A stretch of DNA of 33,400 nt, taken from Chloroflexota bacterium. Lineage in GTDB: Bacteria; Chloroflexota; UBA6077; FW602-bin22; CADDYW01. Shown in pieces: positions 32,550-33,400 of the stretch. The notes under the pieces are model-generated. The model made no database searches and was not told the DNA's origin. It saw nothing but the letters and a program-made list of their open reading frames with translations. A program made the translations under genes and the position numbers. The stretch spans positions 1 through 33,400 of the forward strand of contig JADGGD010000016.1 of the NCBI GenBank assembly GCA_019690095.1. The letters run 5' to 3'. How positions within the stretch are numbered: the stretch's first letter is position 1; each line of letters starts with the position of its first letter.

Positions 32550-33400
32550 CCTGAATGCTAGTGATACCGAACTGCCTCCTGGCTACAAGCTGACCGAGCT
32601 GGGGCCCCTGCCGGAGGAGTGGCAGGTGGTGCGGCTGGGCGATACGTTGGACAGGTCCAAGCGACCAGCACTATTGTCCGTCGCCGATGCTCAGCACCCC
32701 ATACCTTTTGTTCCGATGGCCCTTCTACCTTCAGACAAGCTATACATCGAGAACTGGGAGCTACGCTCCTCCACCGAAGTCCGCAGTGGGGTGCAGATTC
32801 ATGACGGCGACCTACTATTGGCGAAGATTACGCCATGCCTGGAGAACGGGAAGCAGGGCATTGTGCGAGGACTTCCTGATGGCTGGGGGTATGCGACTAC
32901 AGAGGTCATCCCGCTCCGACCCCGGGGGGTTGATACCGAATACCTGGCTTTCTACCTGAAGCTGCCCACCATTAGGCGCTACCTTGCTAGCAAGATGGAG
33001 GGGGCTACCGGACGGCAGCGGCTTCCAAAGGTGGTGCTTGAGTCTCTCTGTGTTCCGCTTCCCCCCCTTCCCGAGCAGCGCGCCATCGCCCGGGTGCTGC
33101 GCGCGGTTCAGCGGGCCAAAGAGGCTACTGAGCAGGTCATCGCCGCCACACGGGAACTGAAGCGGGCGCTGATGCGCCACCTCTTCACCTACGGGCCGGT
33201 GCCCGTCCATGAGGTGGACCAGGTGCCGCTGAAGGAGACGGAGATTGGGGCGGTGCCGGAGGGGTGGGCGGTCTCTCCGTTAGGGAAAGTCATCAAAACC
33301 TTCGAGTACGGGTATACTGCGAACGCTATTGAGAGCCCTGACGGGCCTAAGTTTCTTCGCATTAGTGATATTCAGAATTACCGAGTAGACTGGTCTTCTG
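32542..33400 (+). CDS. hsdS: Type I restriction-modification specificity subunit HsdS (5' part)
   Basis: The frame is open from ATG 32542 to the window end (286 codons, cut). It begins 'TELGPLPEEWQVVRLGD' and, after the first target recognition domain, repeats as 'TEIGAVPEGWAVSPLGK' before the second domain, the two-fold design of HsdS. The first domain ends 'LPKVVLESLCVPLPPLPEQR' and is followed by the central conserved helix 'AIARVLRAVQRAKEATEQVI', which spaces the two half-sites. Both recognition domains look less GC-rich than the conserved parts, as usual for segments exchanged by recombination. The recognition sequence cannot be predicted. Confidence 0.9.
   Translation, partial: MSSLNASDTELPPGYKLTELGPLPEEWQVVRLGDTLDRSKRPALLSVADAQHPIPFVPMALLPSDKLYIENWELRSSTEVRSGVQIHDGDLLLAKITPCLENGKQGIVRGLPDGWGYATTEVIPLRPRGVDTEYLAFYLKLPTIRRYLASKMEGATGRQRLPKVVLESLCVPLPPLPEQRAIARVLRAVQRAKEATEQVIAATRELKRALMRHLFTYGPVPVHEVDQVPLKETEIGAVPEGWAVSPLGKVIKTFEYGYTANAIESPDGPKFLRISDIQNYRVDWSS

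Noticed and set aside
1-33400. CRISPR arrays, tRNA or rRNA genes, IS elements
   Set aside because: No regular repeat-spacer pattern, no TTCRA-type T arm with acceptor pairing, and no transposase motif were seen on either strand by eye.

Overview
This is a GC-rich window whose gene content fits a bacterial chromosome. The overall style suggests a thermophilic Chloroflexota, most likely near Thermomicrobia: GTG starts, strong GGAGG ribosome sites, a Thermus-like aminopropyltransferase, and a secreted TP-linker protein of a kind common in that phylum. The phylum is inferred from gene style only. No rRNA, tRNA, insertion sequence or CRISPR array was found.

Layout. 1-3.1 kb: a YihY membrane protein, then a reverse-strand polyamine operon (speE, PLP decarboxylase). 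3.2-6.3 kb: a GlcF-like Fe-S protein, a UspA-ParB fusion, and a small rhodanese whose frame continues through two TGA codons that replace both Cys of the Y-C-x-C-P loop. This is a strong candidate for a double-selenocysteine protein. 6.5-9.6 kb: a divergent FtsH with an upstream membrane-anchored partner, and a small membrane protein. 9.6-11.8 kb: a reverse-strand operon of a threonine-synthase-like enzyme and a MoaD/ThiS-like sulfur carrier. Its leader carries a SAM-I riboswitch with its terminator, then a T-box with its own terminator. The T-box specifier reads best as AUG (Met). This suggests a methionine rather than a threonine role, possibly carrier-dependent homocysteine synthesis from phosphohomoserine.

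12-15.2 kb: a protoglobin, a MarR regulator with a C-terminal Cys4 motif, parB with a parS site lying across its stop codon, and an unknown protein. 15.3-18.6 kb: argC, an Ldh-family dehydrogenase behind a possibly structured leader, and an unknown anchored protein. 18.9-23 kb: ClpB, a DinB-RidA fusion and a small unknown protein. 23.1-28.7 kb: an Lrp regulator, MoaB/MogA, an M2/M3-type peptidase, and a tightly overlapping operon of Nudix, eIF2B-CinA fusion and SDR.

28.9-29.9 kb: a secreted protein. 29.9-31 kb: about 1.1 kb with no convincing gene, marking the edge of a type I restriction-modification locus (hsdM, then hsdS cut by the window end).

The most notable points are the rhodanese with UGA-x-UGA and an adjacent SECIS-like hairpin, the tandem SAM-I/T-box leader on a ThrC-MoaD operon, and three unusual domain fusions (UspA-ParB, DinB-RidA, eIF2B-CinA).
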